The notes beneath the pieces are model-generated. The model ran no database searches. It saw nothing but the letters and a program-made list of their open reading frames with translations, and was not told where the DNA came from. A stretch of 64,000 nt of DNA from Plantactinospora endophytica (GTDB taxonomy: Bacteria > Actinomycetota > Actinomycetes > Mycobacteriales > Micromonosporaceae). The stretch spans positions 62,001-126,000 of the forward strand of contig NZ_BONW01000004.1 in assembly GCF_016862915.1 (NCBI RefSeq), given 5' to 3'. How positions within the stretch are numbered: the stretch's first letter is position 1; each line of letters opens with the position of its first letter. Made by a program: the position numbers and the translations under genes. Positions 49,817 to 58,943 of this stretch are shown one piece after another.

Positions 49817-51403
49817 GTGACCGAACGGAACCCCCAATCGCGTACGCGCCACCTGCTCGGCGCCACCCTGATCGTGTCCCTCGCCATCGGCCTCGCCGGC
49901 CAGCCCGCGCTGGCCGGCCGACCCGCTCCCGTCGACCTGTCGACCGTCGCCGGCCCGGCCAGCACCGGCCCGCTGGCCACCGCCTTCGACACGGCGGCCA
50001 GCAGGTACGAGGTACCTCGTGACCTGCTCGTCGCGCTCGGCTACGCCGAAACCCACCTGGACGGGCACGCCGGAGCACCGAGCGCCTCCGGTGGCTACGG
50101 CGTCATGCACCTGGCCAGCAACCCGAAGCTGCGCACCCTGGACGAGGCGGCGGCGCTGACCGGCCTGGGCCGGGACATCCTGCGGACCGACTCCGCCGCC
50201 AACGTCACCGGTGCGGCGGCGGTACTGCGGTCGTACGCGGACGGGGCCGGGCTCACCGCCGCACAGCGCCGCGACGTCGACCACTGGTACGGCATCGTGG
50301 TCCGGTACGGCGGCGCCAGCACCCCGGCCGTCGCCCGGCTCTACGCCGACACCGTCTACGACCTGCTCGGCTCCGGCATCGACGCCGCCACCGCCGAAGG
50401 GCCGGTACGGGTCGCCGCCCGCAAGGTCGCCCCGGACCGGGGAGCCCTGCGTGCCGTCGCCCCGCTCGGCAGCTCCGACGGGGTCGGCACCATGAGCACC
50501 GACTACGGGCCGGCCGCCTGGGCACCGGCACACTCCGCCAACTACACGGTGGCCAACCGCGAGTCGACGTACCCGATCAACTACGTGGTGATCCACGTGA
50601 CCCAGGGGTCGTACGCCGGTACCATCTCCTGGTTCCAGAACCCGGCCTCGCAGGTCAGCGCCCACTACACGATCCGCTCCTCGGACGGTGCGGTGACCCA
50701 GTCGGTACGGGAGAAGGACGTCGGCTGGCACGCCGGCAACTGGACCTACAACACCCAGTCGATCGGCATCGAGCACGAGGGCTACGTCACCCAGGCATCC
50801 TGGTTCACCGACGCGATGTACCGCTCCTCGGCCGCGCTCACCCGGCACCTCTGCGACCGGTACGGCATTCCGAAGGACCGGTCCCGGATCATCGGGCACA
50901 ACCAGGTGCCCGGCGCCACCCACACCGACCCGGGACCGTACTGGAACTGGACCTACTACATGCAGCTCGTCACCGGCTCGACCCCGCCGCCCGCGTGGTC
51001 GCAGACCGTGGACAACTCGACGTCCGGCCGGTTCACCGCCAGCGCCAACTGGGGCACCTCGACGTACTCCTCGCAGAAGCAGGGCACGGACTACCGGTTC
51101 GCCGACCCGGTCGAGTCGAGCGACCCGGCCTGGTACAAGGTGAACATCCCGCAGACCGGCAGCTACCGGGTGGAGGCGTGGCATCCGGCCGACCCCGGAT
51201 ACAACAGCTCGGCGCCGTACATCATCGCCACCACCACCGGCAACCAGACCGTCTACGTCGACCAACGTTCCGGCGGCGGTGGTTGGCGGAACCTGGGCAC
51301 CTTCACGCTCGCCGCAGGTGACGCGAACAAGGTGGCGGTGAGCCGGTGGACCGGCGGCACCGGTTTGGTGATCGCGGACGCCATCCGGGTCAGCCGGGTC
51401 TGA
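49817..51403 (+). CDS. Secreted N-acetylmuramoyl-L-alanine amidase with golvesin-like domain
   Basis: A 528-residue precursor with a signal peptide ending near ALAG (about 33). An N-terminal lysozyme-like helical domain follows (PRDLLVALGYAETHLDGHAGAPSASGGYGVMHL). The Amidase_2 zinc domain (about 250-390) has YVVIHVTQGSY (first zinc His), HYTIRSSDGAVTQSV, IEHEGY and GHNQVPGATHTDPG (second His and catalytic region). The C-terminal golvesin-like beta-sandwich (about 400-528, starting WSQTVDNSTSGRF) probably binds a surface. GTG 49817 is preferred (GGGGAGG 7 nt upstream) over GTG 49811. It cleaves peptidoglycan stem peptides outside the cell. Confidence 0.9.
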   Translation: MTERNPQSRTRHLLGATLIVSLAIGLAGQPALAGRPAPVDLSTVAGPASTGPLATAFDTAASRYEVPRDLLVALGYAETHLDGHAGAPSASGGYGVMHLASNPKLRTLDEAAALTGLGRDILRTDSAANVTGAAAVLRSYADGAGLTAAQRRDVDHWYGIVVRYGGASTPAVARLYADTVYDLLGSGIDAATAEGPVRVAARKVAPDRGALRAVAPLGSSDGVGTMSTDYGPAAWAPAHSANYTVANRESTYPINYVVIHVTQGSYAGTISWFQNPASQVSAHYTIRSSDGAVTQSVREKDVGWHAGNWTYNTQSIGIEHEGYVTQASWFTDAMYRSSAALTRHLCDRYGIPKDRSRIIGHNQVPGATHTDPGPYWNWTYYMQLVTGSTPPPAWSQTVDNSTSGRFTASANWGTSTYSSQKQGTDYRFADPVESSDPAWYKVNIPQTGSYRVEAWHPADPGYNSSAPYIIATTTGNQTVYVDQRSGGGGWRNLGTFTLAAGDANKVAVSRWTGGTGLVIADAIRVSRV

Positions 51404-51419
51404 CCGCACCCGATCGCAC

Positions 51420-51461
51420 GCCGGGCCCGGTCGCGTCGTCCCCGACCCGACCGGGCCCGGC
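51420..51461. terminator. Bidirectional terminator between amidase and ABC genes
   Basis: Perfect 14-bp arms GCCGGGCCCGGTCG (51420-51433) and CGACCGGGCCCGGC (51448-51461) with a 14-nt loop lie between convergent stop codons at 51403 and 51481. Confidence 0.8.
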
Positions 51462-51480
51462 CGTCCCGCCTACGCCGGAG

Positions 51481-52482
51481 TCAGGCCAGGTCGCGGCGGC
51501 GGAAGGTGGCGAACGCGCCGCCGACCGCGAGGACCGTCAGGCCGAGCAGCACGACCAGCCCGGCCGGCCAGAGGATGTGGTACGACAGGTCGCAGTAGCC
51601 CGAACCGATCTGCGGGGCGCACTCGCCGGACATCGCCCAGAGCCGGATCTCGCCACCGACCCAGGCGATCACGTAACTGCTCAGCATCAACTGGTCGGGG
51701 CGGGCGACGTCGACGATGCCCATCACGATCCGCCCACCGGCCTCCCAGACCACGGCGTACGCGGCTGCCACACCGAGCGCCGCCGAGGTGTGCCGGCCCA
51801 GCGTCGCCGCCGCGAAGCCCAGCGCGGTGACCATCAGCACCAGCAGCAGCCCTCTGGTGACCGTCAGCCCCAGATCGGTCCAGAACGGGGCGTCCGGGGC
51901 GCCGGGCAGGCCGCGTACCTCGGCGATGAGCCGGAACGAGCCGAGATAGAGCGCCGAGGCGACCACCGACAGCCCGAGTACGCCGGCCAGCAGGGTGCCG
52001 AGCTTGGTGCCGAGTACGACCATCCGCTGCGGACGCCACAGCAGCAGGTTGGTCATCCCACCGGAGGTGAGGTCGGCGCCGATGTAGGAGGCGCCGACCA
52101 GGAAGCCGAAGAGGCAGAGGAAGGCGATCAGGAAGTACGTCAGGTCCAGGATCTGCTGGTCGAAGACGAAGACTCCGGAGAGGAAGTCGGAGGCGTCGAC
52201 CCGGTCCGGGCTCACGTCCTCGCAGTTGCCCTGGTAGCGCGCGCTCAGCTCGGACGCACCGGTCCGCTCGGCCTCCAGGCACTCGGCGTACCACCGCTGG
52301 ACGTTCGCCCGCTGGTTCGCGGCCTGGGCCTCCGCCACTTGGACCTCGAAGGCGGTGGGCTGGTGCGAGCCGGCCAGCGTGGTGGCGATGGTGACCCCGA
52401 ACGCGGTGCCCAGCAGCAACACCATGAGCTGGACGAAGCGGCGCGCGGCGAGCCGGCCGATCTCGGCGCGTACCAGGTTCAC
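51481..52482 (-). CDS. ABC-2-type permease
   Basis: A 333-residue protein. TM1 (about 17-37) is followed by an extracytoplasmic loop of about 90 residues containing three Cys, then five further hydrophobic helices (LTYFLIAFLCLFGFLVGASYIGAD, LGTLLAGVLGLSVVASALYLG, LLLVLMVTALGFAAATLG and others). It forms an export-type complex with the overlapping ATPase gene (GTGA, 4-bp overlap). Substrate unknown. Confidence 0.85.
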   Translation of the reverse strand: MNLVRAEIGRLAARRFVQLMVLLLGTAFGVTIATTLAGSHQPTAFEVQVAEAQAANQRANVQRWYAECLEAERTGASELSARYQGNCEDVSPDRVDASDFLSGVFVFDQQILDLTYFLIAFLCLFGFLVGASYIGADLTSGGMTNLLLWRPQRMVVLGTKLGTLLAGVLGLSVVASALYLGSFRLIAEVRGLPGAPDAPFWTDLGLTVTRGLLLVLMVTALGFAAATLGRHTSAALGVAAAYAVVWEAGGRIVMGIVDVARPDQLMLSSYVIAWVGGEIRLWAMSGECAPQIGSGYCDLSYHILWPAGLVVLLGLTVLAVGGAFATFRRRDLA

Positions 52483-53525
52483 GGCTGTGCCCTCTCGTCG
52501 TCGGCGCTGACGGTGATCTGCAACCCGTCGTCGGCGCCGAGGGTGATCTGCGATTCGTCGGCGGGGCGGTCGGGCCGTACCGAATCGTCGACCTGTCGCG
52601 GCACCCCGGGCCGGGGCCGGGTGTCGGTGAGTTCCAGGAAGACACTCTCCAGGTCGGGGGTGAGCGGGGTCAGCTCGCGCAGCCAGACGCCCTGCTCGCC
52701 GAGGGCCTGGCTGAGCCGGGCCGGGTCGTCGAGGTCGGCCACCACCAGGTGGTCGGCGTGCGTGGTGACCGGCAGCCCGGCCGAGGCGATGATCTCGGCC
52801 GCCCTGGTCTGGTCGGCGACCCGGATCCGGAACTCGCGGTGGTCGAAGCCGGCCAGCACCGCGTCCACCGGACCGGCGGCCACCCGCCGGCCGCGCGAGA
52901 TGATCGTCACGTGGTCGCAGATCTGCTGGATCTCGGCGAGGATGTGGCTGGAGACCAGCACGGTGACCCCGGCGGCGGCGAGCCCGCGCATCAGGTCCCG
53001 CATCTCCCGGATGCCGGCCGGGTCCAGGCCGTTGGCCGGCTCGTCGAGTATCAGCAACTCCGGCCGCTTGAGCAGCGCGGAGGCGACCGCCAGCCGCTGC
53101 TTCATGCCCAGCGAGTAGCCCTTGACCCGCTCGTCGGCCCGGTCCCGCAGCCCGACCTGCTCCAGCACCTCGTCGACCCGGGCCGGTGGCACCCCACCGG
53201 CGACCGCGAGCAGTCGCAGCGTGCGCCGGCCACTGAAGTTGCCGAAGAACTGCGGGCTCTCCACGATGGCCCCGAGCCGGCCGACGACGGCGGGCAGCCG
53301 CTGCGGCGCCGGCTCGCCGAACAGGGCCATCCGGCCGCTGTCGGCCTGGACCAGGCCGAGCAGCGTACGCAGGGTGGTTGTCTTGCCGGACCCGTTCGGG
53401 CCGAGGAATCCGTGCACCTGGCCCGGCTCGACGAGCATGTCGAACCCGTCCAGGGCCACCCGGCGGCCCCGGCGCACACCCGTGAACGTCTTGCGTAGGC
53501 CGTCGATCTGGATCACCGCCGGCAT
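52479..53525 (-). CDS. ABC-2 transporter ATP-binding protein
   Basis: A 348-residue ATPase: Walker A GPNGSGKTTT (about 40), signature YSLGMKQRL, Walker B LLILDEPANGLDP and switch-His region VSSHIL. The C-terminal extension (about 220-348) resembles the DUF4162-like region of drug/bacteriocin exporters and ends in a charged, partly repeated tail (ITLGADDGLQITVSADDE). The ATG at 53525 follows GGGAGGTGGGGC; the longer open frame has no family support. Confidence 0.9.
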   Translation of the reverse strand: MPAVIQIDGLRKTFTGVRRGRRVALDGFDMLVEPGQVHGFLGPNGSGKTTTLRTLLGLVQADSGRMALFGEPAPQRLPAVVGRLGAIVESPQFFGNFSGRRTLRLLAVAGGVPPARVDEVLEQVGLRDRADERVKGYSLGMKQRLAVASALLKRPELLILDEPANGLDPAGIREMRDLMRGLAAAGVTVLVSSHILAEIQQICDHVTIISRGRRVAAGPVDAVLAGFDHREFRIRVADQTRAAEIIASAGLPVTTHADHLVVADLDDPARLSQALGEQGVWLRELTPLTPDLESVFLELTDTRPRPGVPRQVDDSVRPDRPADESQITLGADDGLQITVSADDERAQP

Positions 53526-53611
53526 GCCCCACCTCCCGGCGACGTGACATACGACACGGCGCATCACCCTACGGCCCGGACGCTGCTCGCGGGGGGCGCA
53601 CCGCTGCGTGG

Positions 53612-54463
53612 TTGGATGGTCGGGTGCGTGATGATCCGGTTTCCGTCCCTGCCGACACCGGCTCCCCGGCACCGGTACCCCCGGACGTGGTGATCGACTT
53701 CCACGGCGTCGGCGTACTCCGCTCCGGTACTCCACTGTTGCGCGACGTGACGTGGCGGGTGTCGGCGGACGAGCGCTGGGTGGTGCTCGGGCCCAACGGT
53801 GCGGGCAAGACCACCCTGCTCAACCTGGCCTCCGGGCGGCTGCATCCGACCACCGGCCTGGTGCACGCGCTCGGCGAGCGGATCGGGCGTACCGACCTGG
53901 CCGAGCTGCGTACCCGGATCGGGCTCACCACCGCGGCGCTGGCCGAACGGATTCCCGCGGACGAGCGGGTCCGGGACGTGGTGCTGACTGCGGCCTGGTC
54001 CGTGGTGGGCCGCTGGCGGGAGCAGTACGACGAGATGGACGAGGCGCGGGCCCGCGGCCTGCTCGCCCAGCTCGGCGTGCTGGCCCTGGCCGACCGGGCG
54101 TACGGGACCCTCTCGGAGGGCGAGCGGAAGCGTACCCAGATCGCCCGGGCGTTGATGACCGACCCGGAGCTGCTGCTGCTCGACGAGCCGGCGGCGGGGC
54201 TGGACCTCGGCGGCCGGGAAGACCTGGTGGCCCGACTGGCCGGCCTGGCACACGACCCGGACGCTCCGGCGATGGTGCTGGTCACGCACCACGTGGAGGA
54301 GATCCCACCGGGCTTCACCCATGCCCTGCTGCTTCGCGAGGGCGGCATCGTGGCGCAGGGGCCGCTGGCCGAGACGGTCACCGGGGAGTACCTCTCCAAG
54401 ACCTTCGGCGTCCCGCTGCTGGTCGAGCGCTCAGGCGACCGCTTCACCGCCCGCGCCGCCTGA
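53612..54463 (+). CDS. ABC transporter ATP-binding protein, stand-alone
   Basis: A 283-residue ATPase: Walker A GPNGAGKTTL (about 66), signature LSEGERKR (about 168), Walker B LLLLDEPAAGLD and VTHHVEEIP. It resembles ModF/PhnC-like cytosolic ATPases without an adjacent permease. Start ambiguous: TTG 53612 or GTG 53624, the latter better placed but with no clear ribosome site. It is divergent from the ABC-2 genes and convergent with the LLM oxidoreductase (11-bp gap). Confidence 0.85.
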   Translation: MDGRVRDDPVSVPADTGSPAPVPPDVVIDFHGVGVLRSGTPLLRDVTWRVSADERWVVLGPNGAGKTTLLNLASGRLHPTTGLVHALGERIGRTDLAELRTRIGLTTAALAERIPADERVRDVVLTAAWSVVGRWREQYDEMDEARARGLLAQLGVLALADRAYGTLSEGERKRTQIARALMTDPELLLLDEPAAGLDLGGREDLVARLAGLAHDPDAPAMVLVTHHVEEIPPGFTHALLLREGGIVAQGPLAETVTGEYLSKTFGVPLLVERSGDRFTARAA

Positions 54464-54474
54464 CCCCTCCGTCG

Positions 54475-55470
54475 TCAGCGGGTGGTGGCGGCGCGGATCG
54501 TCGGCAGCAGGGTGTCGGCGGCCAGGGTCACCTGGGCCACCGCCGACTGGGCGTCCCGGGGCGGCACGAAGACCACCGCGTCCGCGCTCGCCTCCCGGAG
54601 CCGGGTCACCGACGCGGCACACTGCTCGACGCTGCCGGCCGCGGTGAACCGGTCGAGGTAGTGCTCGGGCAGCGCCGCCGCCAGCGCCGCCACGCCGGAC
54701 GAACCGGCCAGCATGGCGGTGATCTCGTCGGCCAGGTCGACGTCGGCCGGCGGCAGCGCCCAGCCACCGGCGAGTTGGGCGGCGAACTCGCGGCGGGCGC
54801 TGGCCCGGCCCTCGTCGAAGTCCAGGTGGGCGTAGACGGTGAGCCGGTGCTCGTCGGTACGGCCGGCCTCCCGGCGCCCCTCGTCGATCAGCCCCCGGGC
54901 CCACCGGACGTACGCCGGACTGGCGCCCTCGGCCAGGATGGTGCCGTCCGCCACCCGGCCGGAGAGCCGCAGCGACTTCTCGGCGCGTACGCCGGTGGCG
55001 ATCGGGGGCGGCTGCTCGGGCGGGAACTCCAACGCCACCTCGTCGAGCCGGGCGTGCCGGCCGGCCACGGTGACCCGCTCCCCGGCCAGCAGGGCGCGTA
55101 CCGCCGCCACGGTCTCCTCCAGCACCGCCAGCGGAGACGGGTGGGCGGCGCCGACCTGGCGTACCCAGAAGGGCATCCCGTGACCGAACCCGGGCAGGAT
55201 CCGGCCGGGGAAGAGCCGGGCGAGGTTGGCCAGCTCCATCGCGGCCAGCGCGGGATTGCGGAACGCGGCCGGCAGGATCCCGATGCCGATCCTGAGCTTG
55301 TCGGTCACCGCTGCGGCGACGGCGGCGCTGGAGACCGCGCCGCCGAAGAAGCAGTCCTCGACCACCCACAGCTCGTCGTAGCCCAGCCGTTCCACCAGCC
55401 GGGCGTACGCCGGAAGCTGCTCCGGGGCGGTGTCACAGCGGTACATCACTCCGATCGGCATCTGTCCCAT
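54475..55470 (-). CDS. F420-dependent LLM-class oxidoreductase
   Basis: A 331-residue luciferase-like TIM-barrel protein: MPIGVMYRCDTAPEQLPAYARLVERLGYDELWVVED, AAVTDKLRIGIGILPAAFRNPALAAMELANLARLFPGRILPGFGHG. The F420-family features (GHG, substrate loop) are kept. ATG 55470 is chosen; a TTG 30 bp upstream is also in frame and neither has a strong ribosome site. A palindrome lies just upstream, between it and the divergent ribokinase. Confidence 0.87.
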   Translation of the reverse strand: MGQMPIGVMYRCDTAPEQLPAYARLVERLGYDELWVVEDCFFGGAVSSAAVAAAVTDKLRIGIGILPAAFRNPALAAMELANLARLFPGRILPGFGHGMPFWVRQVGAAHPSPLAVLEETVAAVRALLAGERVTVAGRHARLDEVALEFPPEQPPPIATGVRAEKSLRLSGRVADGTILAEGASPAYVRWARGLIDEGRREAGRTDEHRLTVYAHLDFDEGRASARREFAAQLAGGWALPPADVDLADEITAMLAGSSGVAALAAALPEHYLDRFTAAGSVEQCAASVTRLREASADAVVFVPPRDAQSAVAQVTLAADTLLPTIRAATTR

Positions 55471-55471
55471 G

Positions 55472-55488
55472 TCTGGCAGCCTGCCAGA
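55472..55488. promoter_or_regulatory. 17-bp palindrome between LLM and ribokinase genes
   Basis: TCTGGCAG-C-CTGCCAGA, 8-bp perfect arms, directly upstream of the LLM start codon and 59 bp before the ribokinase start. It is a candidate shared operator. Confidence 0.55.
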
Positions 55489-55547
55489 AGACGCCGACAA
55501 CGGCGCGGCCTAGACTCGGGCGGTCGCCGAAACGGGAGGTGCCGCCG

Positions 55548-56444
55548 GTGAGCCGGCCACGGGTCGTAGTCCTGGGCAGCGCGAACATGGACCTGGTGGT
55601 CACCACCGCTGCCCTGCCGAAGCCCGGCGAGACCGTCTTCGGCACCGACTTCGTGATGGTGGCCGGCGGCAAGGGCGCCAACCAGGCGATCGCGGCGACC
55701 CGGGCCGGTGCCGACGGGGCACTGCTCGGCGCGATCGGCTCGGACTCGTTCGGCGTGACGCTCAAGGCCCGGATCTCGGCCGCCGGAGTGGACACCGAGC
55801 GGGTCCGGGTGGTCTACGGCGCCTCCGGGGTGGCGGTGGTCACGGTCGACGCCGATGGCGAGAACACCATCGTGGTCACCCGAGCGGCGAACTCGGCGTT
55901 CGTCGGGCTGACCGAGGACGAGCTGACCGCCGTACGCGAGGCGGACGTGCTGGTCGCGCAGTTGGAGGTGCCGCCCGCCACGGTGACCGAGGCGGCCCTG
56001 GCGGCCCGGGATGCCGGTACCCGGGTGGTGCTGAACGCGGCCCCCGCCCAGCCGGTACCTGCCGAGCTGCTGGACGCGGTCGACCTGCTGGTGGTCAACG
56101 AGGCCGAGGCACGGGCGATCACCGGACGCGGCCGGGAGGACCCGGCGGCGCTGCTCGCGGTGGTGCCCCGCGCCGTGCTGACCCTGGGCCGGCACGGCGC
56201 CTGGTACGGCGACCGGGACGGCACCGCCGTGCACGTACCCGCGGTCAAGGTGGACCTGGTCGACTCGACCGGGGCCGGTGACGCCTTCACCGGCGCGCTG
56301 GCGGTGGCCTGGGGCGAGGGGCGGGAACCGGTCGACGCGGTCCGCTGGGCGAGCGCGGCCGGTGCCGCCTGCGCACGTCGGCTCGGTGCCTCGGTCTCGC
56401 TGCCGCTACGGTCCGAGATCGACGCCCTGTACGTCCCAGCCTGA
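55548..56444 (+). CDS. Ribokinase-family (PfkB) sugar kinase
   Basis: A 298-residue PfkB-fold kinase: SANMDLVVTTAALPKPGET (about 9), GGKGANQAIAATRAGAD (about 41) and the ATP/anion-hole DSTGAGDAFTGAL (about 242) with catalytic Asp. The N- and C-terminal PfkB signatures are intact and ribokinase-like. GTG 55548 has GGGAGG 8 nt upstream. It phosphorylates ribose or a related sugar; the sugar ABC operon at 58944-63219 lies a few kilobases away and may be functionally related. Confidence 0.9.
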   Translation: MSRPRVVVLGSANMDLVVTTAALPKPGETVFGTDFVMVAGGKGANQAIAATRAGADGALLGAIGSDSFGVTLKARISAAGVDTERVRVVYGASGVAVVTVDADGENTIVVTRAANSAFVGLTEDELTAVREADVLVAQLEVPPATVTEAALAARDAGTRVVLNAAPAQPVPAELLDAVDLLVVNEAEARAITGRGREDPAALLAVVPRAVLTLGRHGAWYGDRDGTAVHVPAVKVDLVDSTGAGDAFTGALAVAWGEGREPVDAVRWASAAGAACARRLGASVSLPLRSEIDALYVPA

Positions 56445-56466
56445 TCGCGAGGGGTCCGCATCGAGA

Positions 56467-56539
56467 TTGATCGGGAGGGCGCGTGGCCCGGCTCGATCGG
56501 AGAACACGCGACTCGGCTTGATCGGAGGGCGCACGATGG
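56467..56539 (+). repeat. Three degenerate ~25-bp repeats before the YccF gene
   Basis: Starting at 56467, 56493 and 56518, TTGATCGGGAGGGCGC, TCGATCGGAGAACACGC and TTGATCGGAGGGCGCACG recur with 25-26 bp spacing, ending at the YccF ribosome-binding region. Confidence 0.6.
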
Positions 56540-56543
56540 AGGC

Positions 56544-56963
56544 ATGGTGCGATTTGTTCTCAACCTGCTCTGGCTGATCTTCGGTAGCGGCATCGCCCTC
56601 GCCATCGGGTACGGCATCGCCGCGCTGATCTGCTTCGCGCTGATCGTGACCATCCCGTTCGGAGTCGCCGCGCTGCGGTTGGCGTACTACTCGCTCTGGC
56701 CGTTCGGGCGGACCCTGGTGGCGAAGCCCGGTGCCGGGCTCGGATCCGGGGTGGCCAACCTGCTCTGGGTGGTACTCGCCGGCTGGTGGCTGGCGCTCGC
56801 GCACATCGTCGCCGGGATCGCGCTCTGCGTCACGATCATCGGCATCCCGTTCGGCATCGCCAACTTCAAGCTGGTCCCGGCGGCGTTCTGGCCGCTCGGC
56901 CGCGAGGTGGTAGAGGTCGACGACCTGCGTCGCCCGGGTACCACGGCCGCTCCGGTGGGCTGA
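56544..56963 (+). CDS. YccF-type (DUF307) inner-membrane protein
   Basis: A 139-residue protein with hydrophobic helices at about 7-40 and 75-105 and the repeated YccF motif ([22 protein letters not shown] and [21 protein letters not shown]). Function unknown in the family. The 3' end overlaps the convergent sigma-factor gene by 98 bp, so their transcripts are antisense there. Confidence 0.87.
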   Translation: MVRFVLNLLWLIFGSGIALAIGYGIAALICFALIVTIPFGVAALRLAYYSLWPFGRTLVAKPGAGLGSGVANLLWVVLAGWWLALAHIVAGIALCVTIIGIPFGIANFKLVPAAFWPLGREVVEVDDLRRPGTTAAPVG

Positions 56964-58335
56964 GACCGGGCGCGGTGTCGGTCAGCGACTCCCGGCGCCG
57001 GCGCAGGAACTCCCGCTGCACCGCGTTCCCGGTCAGCGCCTCGGCAGTCGCGTAGGCGAGGGCGGCCTCGGCGGAGCGGCCCAGCCGGCGCAGCAGGTCG
57101 GCCCGGACGGCGTGGAACACGTGGTACCCGCCGAGGTCGAGGTCGTCGACCAGGGCCAGTGCCGCCGCCGGCCCGGCGACCTCGGCGACCGCGACCGCGC
57201 GGTTCAGCATCACGACCGGGCTCGGGGCGAGCACCAGCAGATGGTCGTAGAGCTGGATGATCTGACCCCAGTCCGTGGCGGCGGCGGTCGCCGCGTCGCT
57301 GTGCACCGCGTTTATCGCGGCCTGGATCTGGTACGGCCCCGGCCGGTCCCGCCGCAGGCAACGCCGTACCAGCGCCTGCCCCTCGGCGACGAGCCGGCCG
57401 TCCCACCGCGTACGGTCCTGTTCGGACAGCCGTACCAGTCCGCCGGCCGGGTCGGTGCGGCTCGGTCGGCGCGACTCGACCAGCAGCATCAGGGCGAGCA
57501 GCCCCAGCGCCTCGGGTTCGTCCGGCATCAGCTCGACGAGCAGCCGACCGAGGCGGATCGCCTCCACCGCCAGATCCGGCCGGCCGAGCTGGTCACCCGA
57601 ACTGGCGGTGTACCCCTCGTTGAAGACCAGGTACACCACGGCGAGTACGGCATCGAGCCGGTCCGGCAGGTCGGCCTCGTCCGGCACCCGGTACGGGATC
57701 CGGGCCGCCCGGATCTTGCCCTTGGCGCGTACCAGCCGTTGGGCCATGGTCGGTTCGGGGACCAGGTAGGCGGCGGCGATCTGCGCGGTGGTCAGCCCGC
57801 CCAGCAGGCGCAGCGTCAGCGCCACCCGGGCGGCGGGGGCGAGCGCGGGATGGCAGCAGGTGAAGATCAGGCGTAGCCGCTCGTCCCGCACGGGTCCCTC
57901 CTCGGCCGGTTCGCCCCCGGGGTCGGCGGCCGATCCGCCGGGGGCGTGCAACAGGGCTGCCCGGGCATGCCGGTCCGCCTGGGTGGACTCCCGGCGAAGC
58001 CGGTCGACGGCCCGGTTCCGGGCGGTGGTGATGATCCAGCCGGCCGGGCTCGGCGGCGTGCCGTCGGCCGGCCAGCGCCGGATCGCCGTGGCGAACGCGT
58101 CCTGTACCGCGTCCTCGGCGACGTCGATGTCGCCGAAGGCGCGGATCAGGACGGCGACCGCCCGGCCGTACTCGGCCCGGAACACCCGCTCGACGTCGGC
58201 AACGGTCGCCCGTCCCGGCCCGGCCGGTTCAGCCGGTCCAGTCGGTTCAGCGGGTCCAGTCGGTTCAGCGGGTCCAGTCGGTTCAGCGGGTCCAGACGGT
58301 TCAGCCGGCCGAGTAGGCCCGGGCGGTTCAGGCAC
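56866..58335 (-). CDS. ECF42-like RNA polymerase sigma factor
   Basis: A 489-residue protein. Residues 1-40 are a Pro-rich repeat. The sigma-2 region ([44 protein letters not shown]) precedes sigma-4 ([60 protein letters not shown]). A C-terminal helical TPR-like domain (about 250-440, [34 protein letters not shown]) gives the ECF42 architecture. These sigma factors lack an anti-sigma factor and are encoded with DGPF proteins, as here (8-bp overlap). The last 30 residues are read through the 3' end of the convergent YccF gene. Confidence 0.92.
   Translation of the reverse strand: MPEPPGPTRPAEPSGPAEPTGPAEPTGPAEPTGPAEPAGPGRATVADVERVFRAEYGRAVAVLIRAFGDIDVAEDAVQDAFATAIRRWPADGTPPSPAGWIITTARNRAVDRLRRESTQADRHARAALLHAPGGSAADPGGEPAEEGPVRDERLRLIFTCCHPALAPAARVALTLRLLGGLTTAQIAAAYLVPEPTMAQRLVRAKGKIRAARIPYRVPDEADLPDRLDAVLAVVYLVFNEGYTASSGDQLGRPDLAVEAIRLGRLLVELMPDEPEALGLLALMLLVESRRPSRTDPAGGLVRLSEQDRTRWDGRLVAEGQALVRRCLRRDRPGPYQIQAAINAVHSDAATAAATDWGQIIQLYDHLLVLAPSPVVMLNRAVAVAEVAGPAAALALVDDLDLGGYHVFHAVRADLLRRLGRSAEAALAYATAEALTGNAVQREFLRRRRESLTDTAPGLSPPERPWYPGDAGRRPLPPRGRAARTPPGPA
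58226..58297 (-). repeat. In-frame 18-bp tandem repeat, 4 copies, in the sigma factor
   Basis: Units at 58226, 58244, 58262 and 58280 (core GGTTCAGCGGGTCCAGTC) encode GPAEPT repeats in the sigma factor's N-terminal extension. Copies 2-4 are almost identical, indicating recent expansion. Confidence 0.9.
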
Positions 58336-58702
58336 GGGGTGGGTCGCAACTGTCGGCCTCGTCGGCCAGCGGGCGTACCTCGATCGGCAGCAGTCCGATC
58401 GCCCGGGCCAGCTTGCCGCCCCACTCCAGCGCGGCGTCGAGGTCGGGAGCCCGGATCACGGTGAACCCGCCGAGGTGCTCCTTGCCCTCGGCGTACGGCC
58501 CGTCGGTCATCAGCACCTCGCCGTCGCGCGGCCGGAGCACCGTCGCGGTGCTCGGCGGGTGCAGTCCGGCGGAGAAGACCCAGGCGCCGGCGGCCTTCAT
58601 CTCCTGGTTCAGGGCGGCGAGGTTCGCCATGACCGGGTCGAGGATCTCCGGGCCCGGCGGCTCCCCGTCCGGCTGGTAGATGCTGAGCAGGTACTGCTGC
58701 AT
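58328..58702 (-). CDS. DGPF/YCII-domain protein
   Basis: A 124-residue YCII/DGPF-domain protein: [29 protein letters not shown], the conserved [15 protein letters not shown] (DGPF motif, about 66-80) and a C-terminal helix. In ECF42 systems DGPF proteins are encoded beside the sigma factor; their biochemical role is unclear. It overlaps the sigma gene by 8 bp and is the upstream, likely first, gene of the pair. Confidence 0.92.
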   Translation of the reverse strand: MQQYLLSIYQPDGEPPGPEILDPVMANLAALNQEMKAAGAWVFSAGLHPPSTATVLRPRDGEVLMTDGPYAEGKEHLGGFTVIRAPDLDAALEWGGKLARAIGLLPIEVRPLADEADSCDPPRA

Positions 58703-58850
58703 GGTCGGAACCTCCTGGTCCGCGCCGCCGGCACCGTACCGGCGGCCTCTCCACCTCTACACGTTCGGCGGCCGGCCGAATCGACACCACCGCCGGTGAA
58801 ATTTCGTCCCAGCGGGCGGCAGCGTGCCGGCGTCGTCGCGCTGAGCAGGG

Positions 58851-58865
58851 ACGAAACGTTTTCGT
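58851..58865. promoter_or_regulatory. LacI-type operator O1
   Basis: ACGAAACGTTTTCGT is a near-palindrome centred on ACGTTT, 79 bp upstream of the LacI ATG. Confidence 0.65.
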
Positions 58866-58907
58866 AACGGGGTCTTGACGGCTCGCGGCTACCGGAGCAA
58901 ACTCCCC

Positions 58908-58920
58908 GGAAACGTTTACA
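58908..58920. promoter_or_regulatory. LacI-type operator O2
   Basis: GGAAACGTTTACA, one base from the perfect palindrome O3, 24 bp before the LacI ATG. It probably covers the promoter or transcription start. Confidence 0.75.
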
Positions 58921-58943
58921 AGTCAGGAGCGGAGGTTCGGTGC

